The notes beneath the pieces were generated by a model. That model saw nothing but the letters and a program-made list of their open reading frames with translations. It had not been told where the DNA came from and ran no database searches. From assembly GCF_050624435.1 (NCBI RefSeq), contig NC_134545.1, positions 87,324,063-87,388,062 on the forward strand: DNA of 64,000 bases, written 5' to 3'. Below, piece by piece: positions 48,390 to 59,739 of this stretch (positions within the stretch are counted from its first letter, which is position 1; each line of letters opens with the position of its first letter). The position numbers and the translations under genes are program-made. The DNA is from Tenrec ecaudatus. Taxonomy: Eukaryota; Chordata; Mammalia; Afrosoricida; Tenrecidae.

Positions 48390-48713
48390 AGTTTACACTT
48401 TTTTTTTTAAACAATTTATTAGGGGCTCATACAACTCTTATCACAGTCCATACATACACATACATCAATTGTATAAAGCACATCTGTACATTCTTTGCCC
48501 TAATCATTTTCTTTTTTTTCTCCTCTTTTCTTTTTTTACATTTTATTAGGGACTCATACAACTCTTATCACAATCCATACATATACATACATCAATTGTA
48601 TAAAGCACATCCATACATTCCCTGCCCCAATCATTCTCAAGGCATTTGCTCTCCACTTAAGCCCTTTGCATCAGGTCCTCTTCCCCCCCCCCCTCCCTCC
48701 TAGTTTACACTTT
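48390..48713 (-). mobile_element. Double LINE tail with 12-bp target duplication
   Basis: AGTTTACACTTT at 48390-48401 and 48702-48713 frames two minus-strand tails in tandem. Tail 1 is 48402-48510, a T/C-rich linker is 48511-48537, and tail 2 is 48538-48701. A single duplication around both suggests they arrived together. Confidence 0.85.
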
Positions 48714-48848
48714 CTTTGTACTTTCTACACGTGTTGATTTCTTAATCAGAGAAGGTAAAGTGATTGAAAAAACAATATGGGTGGATCATTTGGATCTGAG
48801 GGATTCAATTATGTCCTAATATATTTTAGAAACTTTAGATTATGCTTA

Positions 48849-49127
<279 letters not shown>

Positions 49128-49439
49128 TTACATTGTGGGGTACTGGTGTGATGTCACTGACCATCTGAATGCCTCCTCCTCGTTAAAGAAAAAAAAAAAG
49201 GTTTTGTTGATGGATAGATAGCTTAGATTATCATTACTTTCCATTCTAATTTATCATATTTGCTTCTTTTCAAATTTTGGCAGAAGCCTAATTCAGCAGC
49301 CTAATAAAATCACATGGCTTATGCCTTTGTTCTCATTAATTTGGGGCAGCAGCCACCCCCAATCTCCTGGGCGTATGAGCCACCATCTCACCTTCCTGCA
49401 GCGCTTTGGGCATGTTCATCACAGAGTCTAAAACACATT

Positions 49440-49560
49440 GCTCTGTTTTGTTTTCTTTTCCTCAACAGTGAAGTTTCTGGCTGGGAAGGGCTAATTTCTG
49501 TATCCCTGACAATGCCTGGCGCCTGTTTGGTAGACACTACATAATAGTTGTTGAATTAAA
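49440..49560 (+). repeat. L2 LINE 3' end
   Basis: TGTATCCCTGACAATGCCTG and AATAGTTGTTGAATTAAA follow the L2 terminal pattern. Confidence 0.6.
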
Positions 49561-50408
49561 TAGAATTCTCCACCCAAAGTAATACAAGGTGCTATTTTAT
49601 GGTGCTGTACAAAATAATACGAAAGGGCACAAATCTCCCCCCGCCCCCTCCCCTTTGCTTCCTGGGATCTTTATTTCACGTGTGAGACTTCTTTGTTCAA
49701 AATACCCTCCCATCACCTAACTTTCCATATGACCCTTACAGTAAGGCTAGGCGCATGCTCTAGTTTCTATTTTTCAGACATAAGACTATTTTTTTTACAT
49801 AAGACTATTTTTAGACTGTTTACAAAGTCACAAAGAAAAACCCTCAAAAAAAAACCAACCACCAAATTTTAACTACAGTAGTTTTGACTAGTAGTCTAAT
49901 ATTTTTATGTGTTGTTCTTAATGATTTCTTTTAAAGAATAAAGCATGTTGCTTTTTAGTTGAAGAACATAATTTTTCCATGCTAGTTACTTGTTCTGCTC
50001 CAACAACTAAACAATTTTGGTCTAATGGAGCCTATGTGGCTGTAACAAGAACTAAAGCATTTCAGGGTTTAGAGGACGTGTAACCTAATCTTTTCATTCA
50101 AACAGAAATTCCTTAAGATGAGTCTCAGAAGCACTGAAAACGGTCATATTTGTTATCTGCATTGAGCCAGGCAGTGTTTCAAACTAGTTTGTTCAATAAG
50201 AACAAATAATACTTTCATGAAAGAGTTCTCACCAAGCAAGTCTCTGGGAAAAACAGGCAGGGTTTCATAAATATGCGTACTTATTAGGCATTCTTTTCTA
50301 CCTCGGAGACTCTCTGCCAGTTCTGGTATTGAATCTGCACTGGCTTGTTGAGGGCCTTAACCTCTCTCAGCCTAATTTTCCCCCAGTAATGCCACAGAAG
50401 GTCTAGAG

Positions 50409-50594
50409 CAGTGGTTCTCTACCTTCCTCATGCCACAATCCTTTGTTACAGTTCCTCATGTTGTGGTGACCCAACCATAAAATTATTTTCGTTGCTACTT
50501 TATAACTGCAAGTTTGCGACTGTTATGAATTGGGTGACCCCTGTGAAAGGGTTGACCCCCAAAGGGGTTGTGATGCACAGGTTGAGAACCGCTG
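50409..50594 (+). mobile_element. SPIN-like hAT transposon, copy 5
   Basis: Terminal repeats are CAGTGGTTCTCTACC and AGGTTGAGAACCGCTG. The left flank GTCTAGAG fits the preferred hAT target nTCTAGAn; the right flank CTTTAGGC is a diverged partner. Confidence 0.9.
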
Positions 50595-51189
50595 CTTTAG
50601 GCTAAGGTAGAATGACAAAAATTCTATGCCAAAAGATGTGAAGAAGAGAAACTAAAAAGACGAAAAGCAAAAACGATAGGTAAGTGGGACCACCTATATT
50701 TACTGTGGTAATGCCTCTCCCCTTGTTTTCTTGTGACATGGATTAATCTGGCAGGCATGGTTCTTAGTGAATGAGTGCTATTGAAAATTTTGCCCTATAA
50801 CAACCCCCATTATTTATGTAAACAGTGTCCAGTCACTTAAGTGTTGAATCTGTACAAGTCAACACTTTATGTTTGTGGGTCTGAAGCTGGCCTATATTTG
50901 TATAAACACTTTTCTCAACTGTGTTTTAAATTCTATACCATTGACTACATGAATGACACTATCAAGTGAATTACCTTATGCCCCGGGGGGATGACTTACA
51001 ATGTTCTCTATCATAACATGGTAATGATCTCTCTAAACGGGAGATAGGTATAAATCACAGAAATATGAATGGACTGGGGACTTTCACTAGCCCCAATCTA
51101 AGAACAACGAGTTCTTGTGGCATGACCTTACTCGACGTTTCCCCTCAAGAAGAAATCGCTAACGATCACACATGGGTTTTGTATCAAAA

Positions 51190-51915
51190 CGTGGTGAAGG
51201 AGCTAGAAGGTGGCCAGTTATGAGGAAGAATGGCTTCTGGGGGCGTCAAAGGTAGTCTCCAAACAAGCAGCTATCTAAGTGAGCTGTCAACTGAGTCCAC
51301 CAGGAAGAAGCACGCCAGCCTGTGTCATCCAGGGGTTTTAAACCATAAAATCCAAAGACGGGAATGGCATCAGAGCTTAAATGGTGAGCATGTAGTTTGC
51401 AGAAAGCTATGGATGAAATGGAAGCCCCCAACTCTATTTGCAGGGTCCCCACATGGATTAAGCCTTGGTAATTTCCCTCTAACTCTCAGACAGAGAGTAA
51501 TGTACAGTTGATTATGGTGGATGAAGTTAGGTTAAAATATAATACTTAAATTATCTCCCTTTTGACCCATTTTAAATGTGCTCCAGTTTTTAATATTTTC
51601 TGCTTTCTTTTTGGTTGAGGTTTTTCTATGTTTTATCTAGTTGGGGTTTTTGTTTTATTTTTTCTTTCCTGTATGCGTTTTGTATGATTTTCTGTATTTG
51701 AAATCTAGGATAGGTAGATTGATAGTAGACAGTAACTGGATTGAAAATTGCTTAGGGACATAACAGGGAACGAAGGGGAGAAATGGGGAGTTAACAACAA
51801 TGAATATGAGAAGAAAAAGTTATGAAATTCATTGTGGTGATGATTGCGTAAATCTTATGACTTTAATAATTATTAAGTTGTATGATATGTGAACTATGTG
51901 CCAATGATACTATTT
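51190..51915 (+). mobile_element. Old LINE 3' UTR pieces
   Basis: CCAGGAAGAAGCACGCCAGC and the surrounding words parallel the copies at 27.7 and 38.0 kb. The end near 51830-51915 (TGATGATTGCGTAAATCTTA) resembles an L1 tail. Confidence 0.5.
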
Positions 51916-52039
51916 AAAAAAAAGAGGGGGCATGGATTTTTTTGCTTTTGTCTTTATCTCATCTAGCCTTGAATAATTTGGCACCATTCTTGAGGCTGCA
52001 TTTACGAGATACATCTCTGTGTCTTTCAGTACTTATATT

Positions 52040-52110
52040 GCAATCACTCTTAGTTATAAGGTCATTATGAGTTGCAATGGATACCACGGCAATGAGTTGG
52101 TTTGTTTTTT
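52040..52110 (+). mobile_element. AfroSINE tail fragment
   Basis: GGTCATTATGAGTTGCAATG followed by GGCAATGAGTTGGTTTG is the SINE 3' end only. Confidence 0.6.
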
Positions 52111-53479
52111 CTTATTTATAGAACCTTCTTTCAGAACAGTTAAAATTAGACTCCTGGGATCCTCCAGGGACTGGCGATATAAGAAGGGGTGGAACAGGGA
52201 AAACTTGTACCATCCATCCTGACTTCCTGAGAGAAAGAAGTCTTACCTCTCACATTCTGAAACGACTGGAATTTATCACATTAACTGACATTACAGATAA
52301 AAAGGGTTTCTCACATATTAACTACTAGGGTAGAAATCAGGAAGGAAGATCTGTTTACTTTCAAAATCCATGTGTTCAGTGTTCCTTCAGATTCAGCTTG
52401 TTTAAAAAAAACCCTCCCCCCAAACCAAACCAAACCCTAGTAACTAAAAATACTGCACCCTGCAGCCTGAGATCTTTTCCACATTCACTATACTTGAGAT
52501 GGAATTAATTTCTACTCGTTTGGAAAGAAAAGGAAGTGAGAAAGAAACCTCCTCACCATCGTTACACATTATAAACCTAATGGCGTGGGACCCAATACTT
52601 CTCAATTTCTAATGAGTCATTTTCCTTGTTAAGAAAGTTACTTCCCGGTGAAATAAAGTCACAGCTTCATCTTGAGGTGAAGGGACAGAGGAATGGGAGC
52701 GTGAGCACCTATTTCCTTCCAGCAGAATGATCAAGAGCATCGGAAGCAGGGCCCGGGAGGCAGAGACAAGCACGGCCAGGAAAGGACAGGCTTTGCTAAG
52801 TAGGGAAGCGGCTGGCTATCTATAGACTACCCGAGAGTCCTGTCTTAGAAGGGAAAGTAAGCTGCTTTAAGCTGGAGGGAGCAGCACAGAATACACCTAT
52901 CCTGCGCTGACATGCCTGCATCCCTGTGTTTTAAACACCCATCATCTGCCCCGGCAGAACCTTCATCACCTCAGGGAGTCTGGGTCCTTGGTATTTAGAC
53001 ACTTGTTACACTAAATGAATGCCACTCCAGACACGGGGATTTTGGTTGATCGTATCCTGGGCGCCACCAGCCTGTGCTGTGTGTCCAAGCTCCAGAGCCC
53101 TGATGGACAGAACCAGGATGACTCGGCCACGGAACGTTTCAACGGACTTTTCTACAAGCCAACTATGACTAGACGGGCTACTGACTGCATATTATCCGCC
53201 TCAAAAATCAGTGTACACTCAACCACTGGCAGATGCCTGGCGCTCTGACCTAAAACAATACAAAAGTAGGTCATTCAACGAAACTGGGCTGGGGGGGGGG
53301 AGGCAGGCGGTTTGAGGGAAAAATGTGTGGGTTTATGGAAAATACAAGTGGCTGCCTTGAGCAGTTAACATTTAAATACTGAAATTATGGGACCAGCTGT
53401 CAAGGGCATGCACTTCCTGTAAGTAGCTTAAGTGCTACCGACTTCAATTTAATTTTAATTCTTTAAATTATTTTTTAAA

Positions 53480-53645
53480 AGGAGTCCTGGTGCCACAGCA
53501 GGAAAAGTGCTGGTACTCCAGAACCAAAAGACCAGGCAGCCAGCTTCCATCAGAACTGACAGCCTCAGAAGTGCAACGGAGCAGTTGCGCTCTTTCCAAT
53601 AGGGTGTCTGAGTCAGAATCGACTTGAAGCCAGGGGTTGAGAAAC
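53480..53645 (+). mobile_element. AfroSINE
   Basis: The head is GGAGTCCTGGTGCCACAGC and the tail is GTCAGAATCGACTTGAAGCC, close to consensus. Confidence 0.8.
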
Positions 53646-53884
53646 TATTTTTAAAAATTGGTGTGACCCAGAGAAACCTTACCCATTTCCAGGAATTCCT
53701 ACAGCTTTGAAAGGGGCCCCGCACCCAACCCTGATCTTCCTCATCACTTCTACGTGAAATTAATAGGACGTTTCCTGAGGACCAGTGCATGATGGGCATC
53801 TCAGGAATATGGGTGCACCAGAAGCGTGACAAAAAGACCAGGATAGTTTTGAAGTCTCTTAGGCTTGTGTTCAACTTCCCTAAG

Positions 53885-54068
53885 CCTATGGAAACTGCGT
53901 GGAGCAGAGGGTTGCCAACATGTTGAGTTGCCAACTGCCAAGGTGGGCAATTCAAACCCACCAGACACCCTGTTTGAGGAAAGCGCGGCGTTCTGACCGG
54001 TAAAGATTTACAGTCCTGGAAACCCACAGGGACAGCTCTCCAGGGTTGTTAGGAAACAGAATTCACTG
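53885..54068 (+). mobile_element. AfroSINE
   Basis: The B-box region AAGGTGGGCAATTCAAACCC and TTTACAGTCCTGGAAACCCA mark a diverged copy. Confidence 0.75.
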
Positions 54069-54119
54069 ATGACATTGAGTGTGGACTGAGGTGTGATGGG
54101 TTGTTTTTGTTGACTCCTG

Positions 54120-54475
54120 TAGAATGTGTGGGCGGAGGGAGGGTGGGTTGGAAAAGGGGAACTGATTACAAGGATCTACTTGTGACCTCCTCCCTGGGGG
54201 ACGGACAACAGAAAAGGGGGTGAAGGGAGACATCGGACAAGGCAAGATATGACAAAATAATTAATAAATTATCAAGGGTTCATGGGGGGGGGAGTGGGGA
54301 GGGAGGGGAAAAATATGAGAAGCTGATGCCAGGGGCTTAGGTGGAGAGCAAATGTTTTCAGAATGATGAGGGCAATGAATGTACAAACGTGCTTTACACA
54401 ATTGATGTGTGTATGGCTTGTGATAAGAGCTGTATGAGCCCCTAATAAAACGATTTTTAAAATGTCACACAAAAA
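54120..54475 (+). mobile_element. LINE 3' end, common type
   Basis: About 350 bases run from GGAGGGAGGGTGGGTTGG through GGGGACGGACAACAGAAAAG to CCCCTAATAAAACGATTTTT. Confidence 0.8.
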
Positions 54476-54479
54476 AAGA

Positions 54480-55260
54480 AAAAAGAATGACTGTGTGGGA
54501 CTATGCAAATAAGGCACCTGTGGCCCACCAAGGGGATTGGACAGCCTGCTAAAAATGAAAATAAGATGCATGGAAACTCTGTGGGGGTGGCACTACCCAA
54601 ATGAGGCATCTGGAACCCTACAGGCGGAATTGGTGAGCTTTTAAGCCTGCAAATTTAAAAGATATCCCATCCAGTGTAGGGGGGGGGGGGCGGGGGCGAT
54701 TTACTACCATTAAGAAAAAGAGATGGGAACAGAGTGCATCCTTTGAACCTGAGATCCCTGTGCTGGGAACCTCTTAGACCCACGAATCAGAGCTGTAAAA
54801 ATAAAGTGTTGTAACAGTTGACAGTGAGGGCGGAAACAATGAGGGCAGAGACGTCAGAACCAGGAGTCTGTGTGGAGGAAGCCCAGAGTGAGAGAGCAAG
54901 AAGCTTCCCGGAGGAGTGGGGTACTTCTGGACCCTGGGCTGAGCCAGGCTCCTGACCCACTGGTGCCCAAGGAAAGCCCAGTGGCAGACAGTGGTAAGTT
55001 GTCGTGACTGAGAACTGAATTCTGAGTTGTTCCCGTTACTTCTGAGTTGAATCTGATCCTGCGCTATATCCTGTGTTACGTCTCTAAAAACTCCGCAATA
55101 GTGAATATGGTCGGTGAGTCTGTGGCATCAAATGATAAAAGCCAGCGGAGAAGTTGAGTGCAGCGGGAGGCAGAGCTGGTGTCAGAGGTGGTAAAACAAG
55201 TTTGGATGGTAGTTACTTCACCTCATTGGGATGACCTTGGGTCATTTATCTTGTCTACCT
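54480..55260 (+). repeat. Fullest copy of the three-locus repeat family
   Basis: About 780 bases include GGGACTATGCAAATAAGGC, CTGAGATCCCTGTGCTGGG and ATAGTGAATATGGTCGGTGA. I recall this family from afrotherian genomes, but its class is unknown to me. No protein frame is apparent. Confidence 0.55.
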
Positions 55261-55264
55261 GCCC

Positions 55265-55445
55265 CTATGTGAAGTTGGCCCTGGGGTAAAGTGTTGGGCT
55301 GCCAACTGCAAGGTCAGCAGTTCAACCCTTTCACCTTTCCAGGGGAAAAAGGTGAGGCTGTCTGCTCTGTGAAGATTTATAGTCTTGGAAACCAGAGTTA
55401 GAAGGTCACGATGGGTCAGAATCAACTGGATGGCAGTGGGTTTTT
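55265..55445 (+). mobile_element. AfroSINE
   Basis: From GCCCTGGGGTAAAGTGTTGG to GGGTCAGAATCAACTGGATG. Confidence 0.85.
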
Positions 55446-55917
55446 GTTTTGTCCTGTTTCTTATGAAGTTAGAGGAAGTCAGGCACCACCGCCCCATTTT
55501 TTACAAACCATGAACTCTTATTTACAAACCAAAACCAATGCTTACATCTCAAGAAGAAAATGTCTGGAAGATCATGAGGTCATGCATAGTCACACATGGC
55601 ACATGGGAAGTACGCTGTGACCAGGAAACAAAAATCCTGTCGAGAGCCATCTTCCAATGTTGAACATATTTGATAACTGCAACTAGGTTCGTAGAGGTGG
55701 GAGTACCCCGTAAGCAGTTACTAAATGAATGAGCCCTATGTTATATAAACAGGGATTAGTCATGCCCTAAAATTACTGTCATCTTAGTTTTTTACCATGC
55801 TAATCATAAATGTTCCAGGAAACCAATCACGGTTTGTTTGTTTTATTTATTTTTAACAGTAATTCAAGTTGAGTAAATATCTATCTATACATTAGTCATA
55901 GCTAAGGCATTTTGAAA

Positions 55918-56126
55918 AGGCGTCTTGGTGGGGCATAGTGAGGATGAGATGGGCTACCAACCGTATACTCAGCAGTTTGAACCACTCGCTGCTCCTCAGG
56001 AGAAACATTGGCTTTCTACTCCCGTAAAGAGTTACAGCCTCAGACACCCACAGGGAATCAACTCGAGGACAGTTGGGTTTAAGTGAATAAAGATTTAAAA
56101 CACACACACACACACACACACACACA
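55918..56126 (+). mobile_element. AfroSINE ending in a CA microsatellite
   Basis: The head is GGCGTCTTGGTGGGGCATAG. The SINE's A-rich end at about 56095 has become a 13-unit CA repeat (56101-56126). Confidence 0.85.
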
Positions 56127-56299
56127 GCTTGGGACATAGTCTTTAGTTAAACAAACGGGGGGGGGAAAGGGAGTGGTTTATGGGATACCCAGATGCAACA
56201 CATCTAATCAGAGTTGTGTTTAAAATTCGACGTCCCACTCCAGTTCTAAGAACAGCTCACCTTTATGAAAATAGGAAGGGGGGGAGTGTATTTGGGAAA

Positions 56300-56467
56300 C
56301 CAGATAAAGATGTTTTTTAAAATCATTCTATCAGGGGCTCATACAACTCTTATCACAATCCATACATACATCAATTGTGTAAAGCACATTTGTACATTCA
56401 TTGCCCTCATCATTCTCAAAACATTTGTTCTCCACCTAAGCCCCTGGCATTAACTCCAGATAGAGGT
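56300..56467 (-). mobile_element. LINE 3' tail with target duplication
   Basis: CCAGATAAAGA at 56300 and CCAGATAGAGG at 56457 flank a minus-strand tail of about 145 bases. Confidence 0.85.
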
Positions 56468-56559
56468 TTTAGAATATTTTGTCCTATATTCTTCCTGTTC
56501 ATTCTAGGGAAAGTAGAAATAAAATTAAAATCTGTCTAGATTGTTGTCACAGCAACAAT

Positions 56560-56725
56560 ATATGACAAGTAGAGAGTCATGAGAGGAAGACGCTCAACAA
56601 GATGGTCTGACACAGAGGCTGCAGCAATGGGCTCAAGTCTAGAAACGATTATGAGGGTGACACAGGACTGGGCAGTGCTTCCTTCTGTTGGACTTAGGGT
56701 CCCTACGCACGGAGGAACACCCAAG
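56560..56725 (+). mobile_element. RTE (BovB-like) LINE 3' fragment
   Basis: GGAAGACGCTCAACAAGATG, CAGCAATGGGCTCAAGTC and GACTGGGCAGTGCTTCCTTC match the RTE 3' region. Confidence 0.75.
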
Positions 56726-56751
56726 AACAGCACACACCATGTAGGCTAAAC

Positions 56752-56942
56752 CAGTGGTTCTCAAGCTTCCTCAAGCCCCAACCCTTTAATACCATTCCTC
56801 ATGTGGTGCAGACCCCCCAACCGTAAAATTATTGTCATTGCTACTTTATAACTAATTTTGCTACTATTATGAATAGGGTGACCCCTGTGAAAGGGTCGTT
56901 CGACTCCCAAAGGGGTTGTGACCCACAGGTTGTGAACTGCTG
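56752..56942 (+). mobile_element. SPIN-like hAT transposon, copy 6
   Basis: Terminal repeats CAGTGGTTCTCAAGC and GGTTGTGAACTGCTG have each taken substitutions. The flanks GGCTAAAC and GGCTACAC match at 7 of 8 positions. Confidence 0.92.
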
Positions 56943-57414
56943 GGCTACACTGTCAATATGTTGCACACACTGCCTGTTGGTTGGATACAGTGTATATATA
57001 AAAATAGCGTCAATTTGCACCTTGGGACAAGAGCAGTGATTTAATGAATTGTGGCCTGTAATTATAAATTAAAGGAACATAAAATTCACAGCCCAGTTAG
57101 TTGAGAAACGGGAGAAGTTAGCCAATTCTCATCTATGACAAACCTCATTCTTTGTTGGTCTGGCATGCTTATTTCCTTTCAACTCCAATTATTTTCTGTG
57201 TAAATATTTATATTTGTACTCGTTGTTTGAGAAAAATGTAGCCTTTTAATGGACAACTCATGTATAAAACCATTAATAAAAAGAAAACACTTGTAAAAAA
57301 TCTGTTTAGCCTGGGGGTTAATATAACTGCAGTACAGCAACTGTGAAACATGATTGGCAACTTCAGATCAAATCACTCTACTTCTGTAAAACCTGACAAT
57401 GTAAAATCAATTGG

Positions 57415-58045
57415 ATTTTTTTCCTTTTTAAATCATTTTATTGGGGGCTCATACAACTCATCACAATCCATCCATCTATCCATTGTGTCAAGCACATTTA
57501 TACATCTGTTGCCATCACCATTCTCAAAACATTTGCTTTCTACTTGAGCCCTTGGTATCAGCTCATTTCCCCCCCTCCCTCACGAACCCTTGATAATTTA
57601 TAAATTATTATTTTGTCCTATCTTACACTGACATCTGCCTTCACCCCCTTTACTGTTGTCCATCCCCCAGGGAGGAGGTCACATGTAGATCCTTGTGATC
57701 GCTTCCCCCTTTCTATACCACCTTCCCCTTCCCCTCCTGGTTCTGGGGGTTTATCTGTCCTGGATTCCCTGTGTTTCCAGTTCTTACCTGTACCAGTGTA
57801 CATGCTCTGTTCTAGCTGGATTTGTAAGGTATAAATGGGATCATGAGAGTGGATGGGAGGGGGGGAAGCATTAAAGAACTAGAGGAAAGTTCTTTGTTTC
57901 TTGGTTGCTACACTACACCTTGACTGGCTCATCTCCCCATGACCCCTCTGTAAGGGGATGTCCAGTTGCCTACAGATGGGCTTTGGTCTCCACTCCGCAC
58001 TCCCCCTCATTCACAATAAAATTTTTCTCACTGAATAATCACAAC
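57415..58045 (-). mobile_element. LINE 3' end, about 630 bp
   Basis: A minus-strand copy comparable in length with the one at 8456-9105. It starts TTTTATTGGGGGCTCATACA and ends near CCCCTCATTCACAATAAAAT. Confidence 0.8.
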
Positions 58046-58465
58046 AACCCACTCACTGCCAGCAGGTCAATTCCGACTCAGTCTGAACATGAGCACATGT
58101 TTGTTTGCTTGTTTTCTCTTTGAGGGCATCTAGCTTTTTCTTCTTAAAAAAAAAAAGCTAGGAATGGATCCATATATTTAAGCATCAAGATGGAATTGGG
58201 GTAGGTTGGGAAAGTAACTCTAAATTTGAGTACTGGCTCTTTGTACTTAACCTGCTCTAAATAACTAAAAAAAAATGTTTCTATTGACAAGCTCTAAAAT
58301 GACACATTCCATTTTAATTCCCACCCCAAAACTGCAGAGCTCATTTCCCATGTCATGGTACAGATTCTGACCCCCGGATCCTCTGGAACAGAGGCAGAGT
58401 TGCCTTCTACGGGTTTTCAAGGCTGTAAATCTTTATGGAAGTAGTTTGCAACTAATTTCTCTGGC
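58046..58465 (-). mobile_element. Two AfroSINE fragments
   Basis: Short minus-strand pieces at 58046-58105 (CAGGTCAATTCCGACTCAG) and 58368-58465 (GGCTGTAAATCTTTATGGAA), with unique DNA between. Confidence 0.55.
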
Positions 58466-59370
58466 AGCAAGAAGGCAGAATGTCAGATCTGTCACACACC
58501 ATAATTTACCCTTTGGGGGAACTTTAATTAGGGCTGGCAGAGAACAGGCTTGCCCCAAATGGCTGGGCACTCCCAGTTTTAAACCCCTATTCTTCTTTCT
58601 GTGGAGACACCAAACTGGGATTAAGCGCTTTGGTTCAGGCGTGGTCTTATGCAAAGGGCTGCAACAGGTTCCGAAGGAATTACTAGACTCCAGCAGTTTG
58701 CCTACATCCGTGTGGGCTGTGTTGAGCAGGAAATCAGTCGTTGCCAACTAGATTTTGCAGAAACAACTAGAGATTGCAGAAGCGCACCCGCCACGTAGAC
58801 GCTTAGGAGGTTTAAGATTTAGCAGGCATCCCTGTCAAGCCAGCACCTCTTTGTGCCCTGGGACTTCCATGCCCCAGAGGCTCACATCTCTCGGGGATGA
58901 AGCGAGCTAGGCTACCATCTCCCTGGGTACCACCAGGGAGACCTCGAACAGAGCACTGGCCCTCTCCCCGCTTCGGGCTCGGCCCCAAGAGGACCCGGTC
59001 ACTGTCCGGTGGTGCGGAGAGACTGATTCCCCGGGCAAAGCTAAGCTGCTTGGGGAGGCACCTCTTTGCCCTCCTCGGATCCGCCTTCACCTCGATCCCC
59101 AAGCAACGACGGAGCCCCTGCATGCCGTACTCGGCCAACCACGCACCCAGGCAGCCCCTTCCCAGAGCCCCGGACCTGCTGCAAGCCCCGCCTTCCTCCC
59201 CAGGCCCGGGCCTTCCTCCAGGGCCCATCCTCCGGGATCCCCGCCGTCTCCCCGAAACAGACCCAGAAACCACACATCGGACTGCGCGCCAGAGCGCAGG
59301 GCCCTGCCCTGGGCCTGGGGACAGGAAGGTGACCGGCCAACTCCAGAGGGCCCCAGGCTCCCACACTCAC

Positions 59371-59373
59371 CAT
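59371..59373 (-). CDS. ARL3: ARL3 coding exon 1 (start codon only)
   Basis: ARL3 is an ARF-like small GTPase of cilia. Bound to GTP it releases lipid-modified cargo from the carriers UNC119 and PDE6D. ARL13B is its exchange factor and RP2 its GTPase-activating protein. Exon 1 contributes only the initiator Met: on the minus strand ATG is followed directly by the donor GTGAGTG. Exon 2 begins with the Gly2 codon, so the joined context is GGGAGG-ATG-G, a strong Kozak match (A at -3, G at +4). The six exons join to 182 residues, the family length, with every intron in phase 0. The exact joins to exons 2-6 and the match to remembered human ARL3 make the call firm. Confidence 0.93.
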
Positions 59374-59389
59374 CCTCCCGCCGAATCCC

Positions 59390-59431
59390 TCCTCCTCCTC
59401 CTCCTCCTCCTCCTCCTCCTCCTCCTCCTCC
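59390..59431 (-). repeat. GAG trinucleotide repeat in ARL3 leader
   Basis: About 14 uninterrupted CTC units on the plus strand read as GAG on the ARL3 strand. The repeat ends 17 bases upstream of the start codon. Pure triplet tracts of this length are usually polymorphic. Confidence 0.9.
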
Positions 59432-59443
59432 TGCTGCCTCCCG

Positions 59444-59458
59444 GTTACCAGGGGCAAC
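59444..59458 (-). promoter_or_regulatory. RFX X-box motif
   Basis: The 15-mer GTTACC-AGG-GGCAAC matches the X-box pattern GTNRCC, 0-3 bases, RGYAAC in both half sites with a 3-base spacer. RFX factors use X-boxes to drive ciliary genes. ARL3 is a ciliary gene and the site is 71 bases upstream of its ATG. The motif is seen directly; function is inferred. Confidence 0.7.
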
Positions 59459-59548
59459 TGCTGCGGCGGCGCCGCCCCCGACGTCCCTCGCACGCACAAC
59501 GGAGACGAAAGCGGCGGTACAGAGGCGGGTCCAGCTTTGGGGAGGGAG

Positions 59549-59589
59549 TGCGCAAGCGCGCCAGGGGCCCACTCCTCGCGCAGGCGTGC
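59549..59589. promoter_or_regulatory. Two NRF1-like sites
   Basis: TGCGCAAGCGC at 59549-59559 and CGCGCAGGCGTGC at 59577-59589 resemble the NRF1 consensus GCGCANGCGC. Such pairs are typical of CpG-island promoters. They sit between the two presumed start sites. Confidence 0.45.
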
Positions 59590-59681
59590 TGCCAGAGGGG
59601 CTCCAGGCGGCTGCAAGCTTGCAGAGACCTGGAGAATGGTGCAAGCCAGTTACTCGGCTGGCCGGGGCCACCGAGTCTGTG

Positions 59682-59724
59682 ATTGGTCAGGAAGGAGGCT
59701 TGGGGGCGGGGCGGGATGGGGGCG
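59682..59724 (+). promoter_or_regulatory. CCAAT box (inverted) and GC boxes
   Basis: ATTGG at 59682-59686 is an inverted CCAAT box. It is followed by GGGGCGGGGCGGG at 59703-59715 and a further GGGGGCGG at about 59718-59724, both Sp1-type. The order CCAAT, GC boxes, then a spliced leader suggests transcription to the right. Confidence 0.55.
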
Positions 59725-59739
59725 GTTCCTAGGGCGTGG

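Larger units (their letters stand above)
59374..59520 (-). other. ARL3: ARL3 5' UTR and core promoter (start site uncertain)
   Basis: Upstream of the ATG on the minus strand come a short GC-rich leader, about 14 GAG triplets (59390-59431), an X-box (59444-59458) and CG-rich DNA. No TATA box is visible, so dispersed CpG-island initiation is expected. The right edge given is a guess, and the X-box could be either transcribed or promoter. Confidence 0.5.

Noticed and set aside
53455-54027. 190-codon minus-strand frame
   Set aside because: It crosses two AfroSINEs in antisense; no protein family.
58897-59682. Long frames on both strands (up to 261 codons) across the CpG island
   Set aside because: They overlap each other and ARL3 exon 1 on opposite strands, include the triplet repeat as a run of one residue, and show no family signature. 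High GC removes stop codons.
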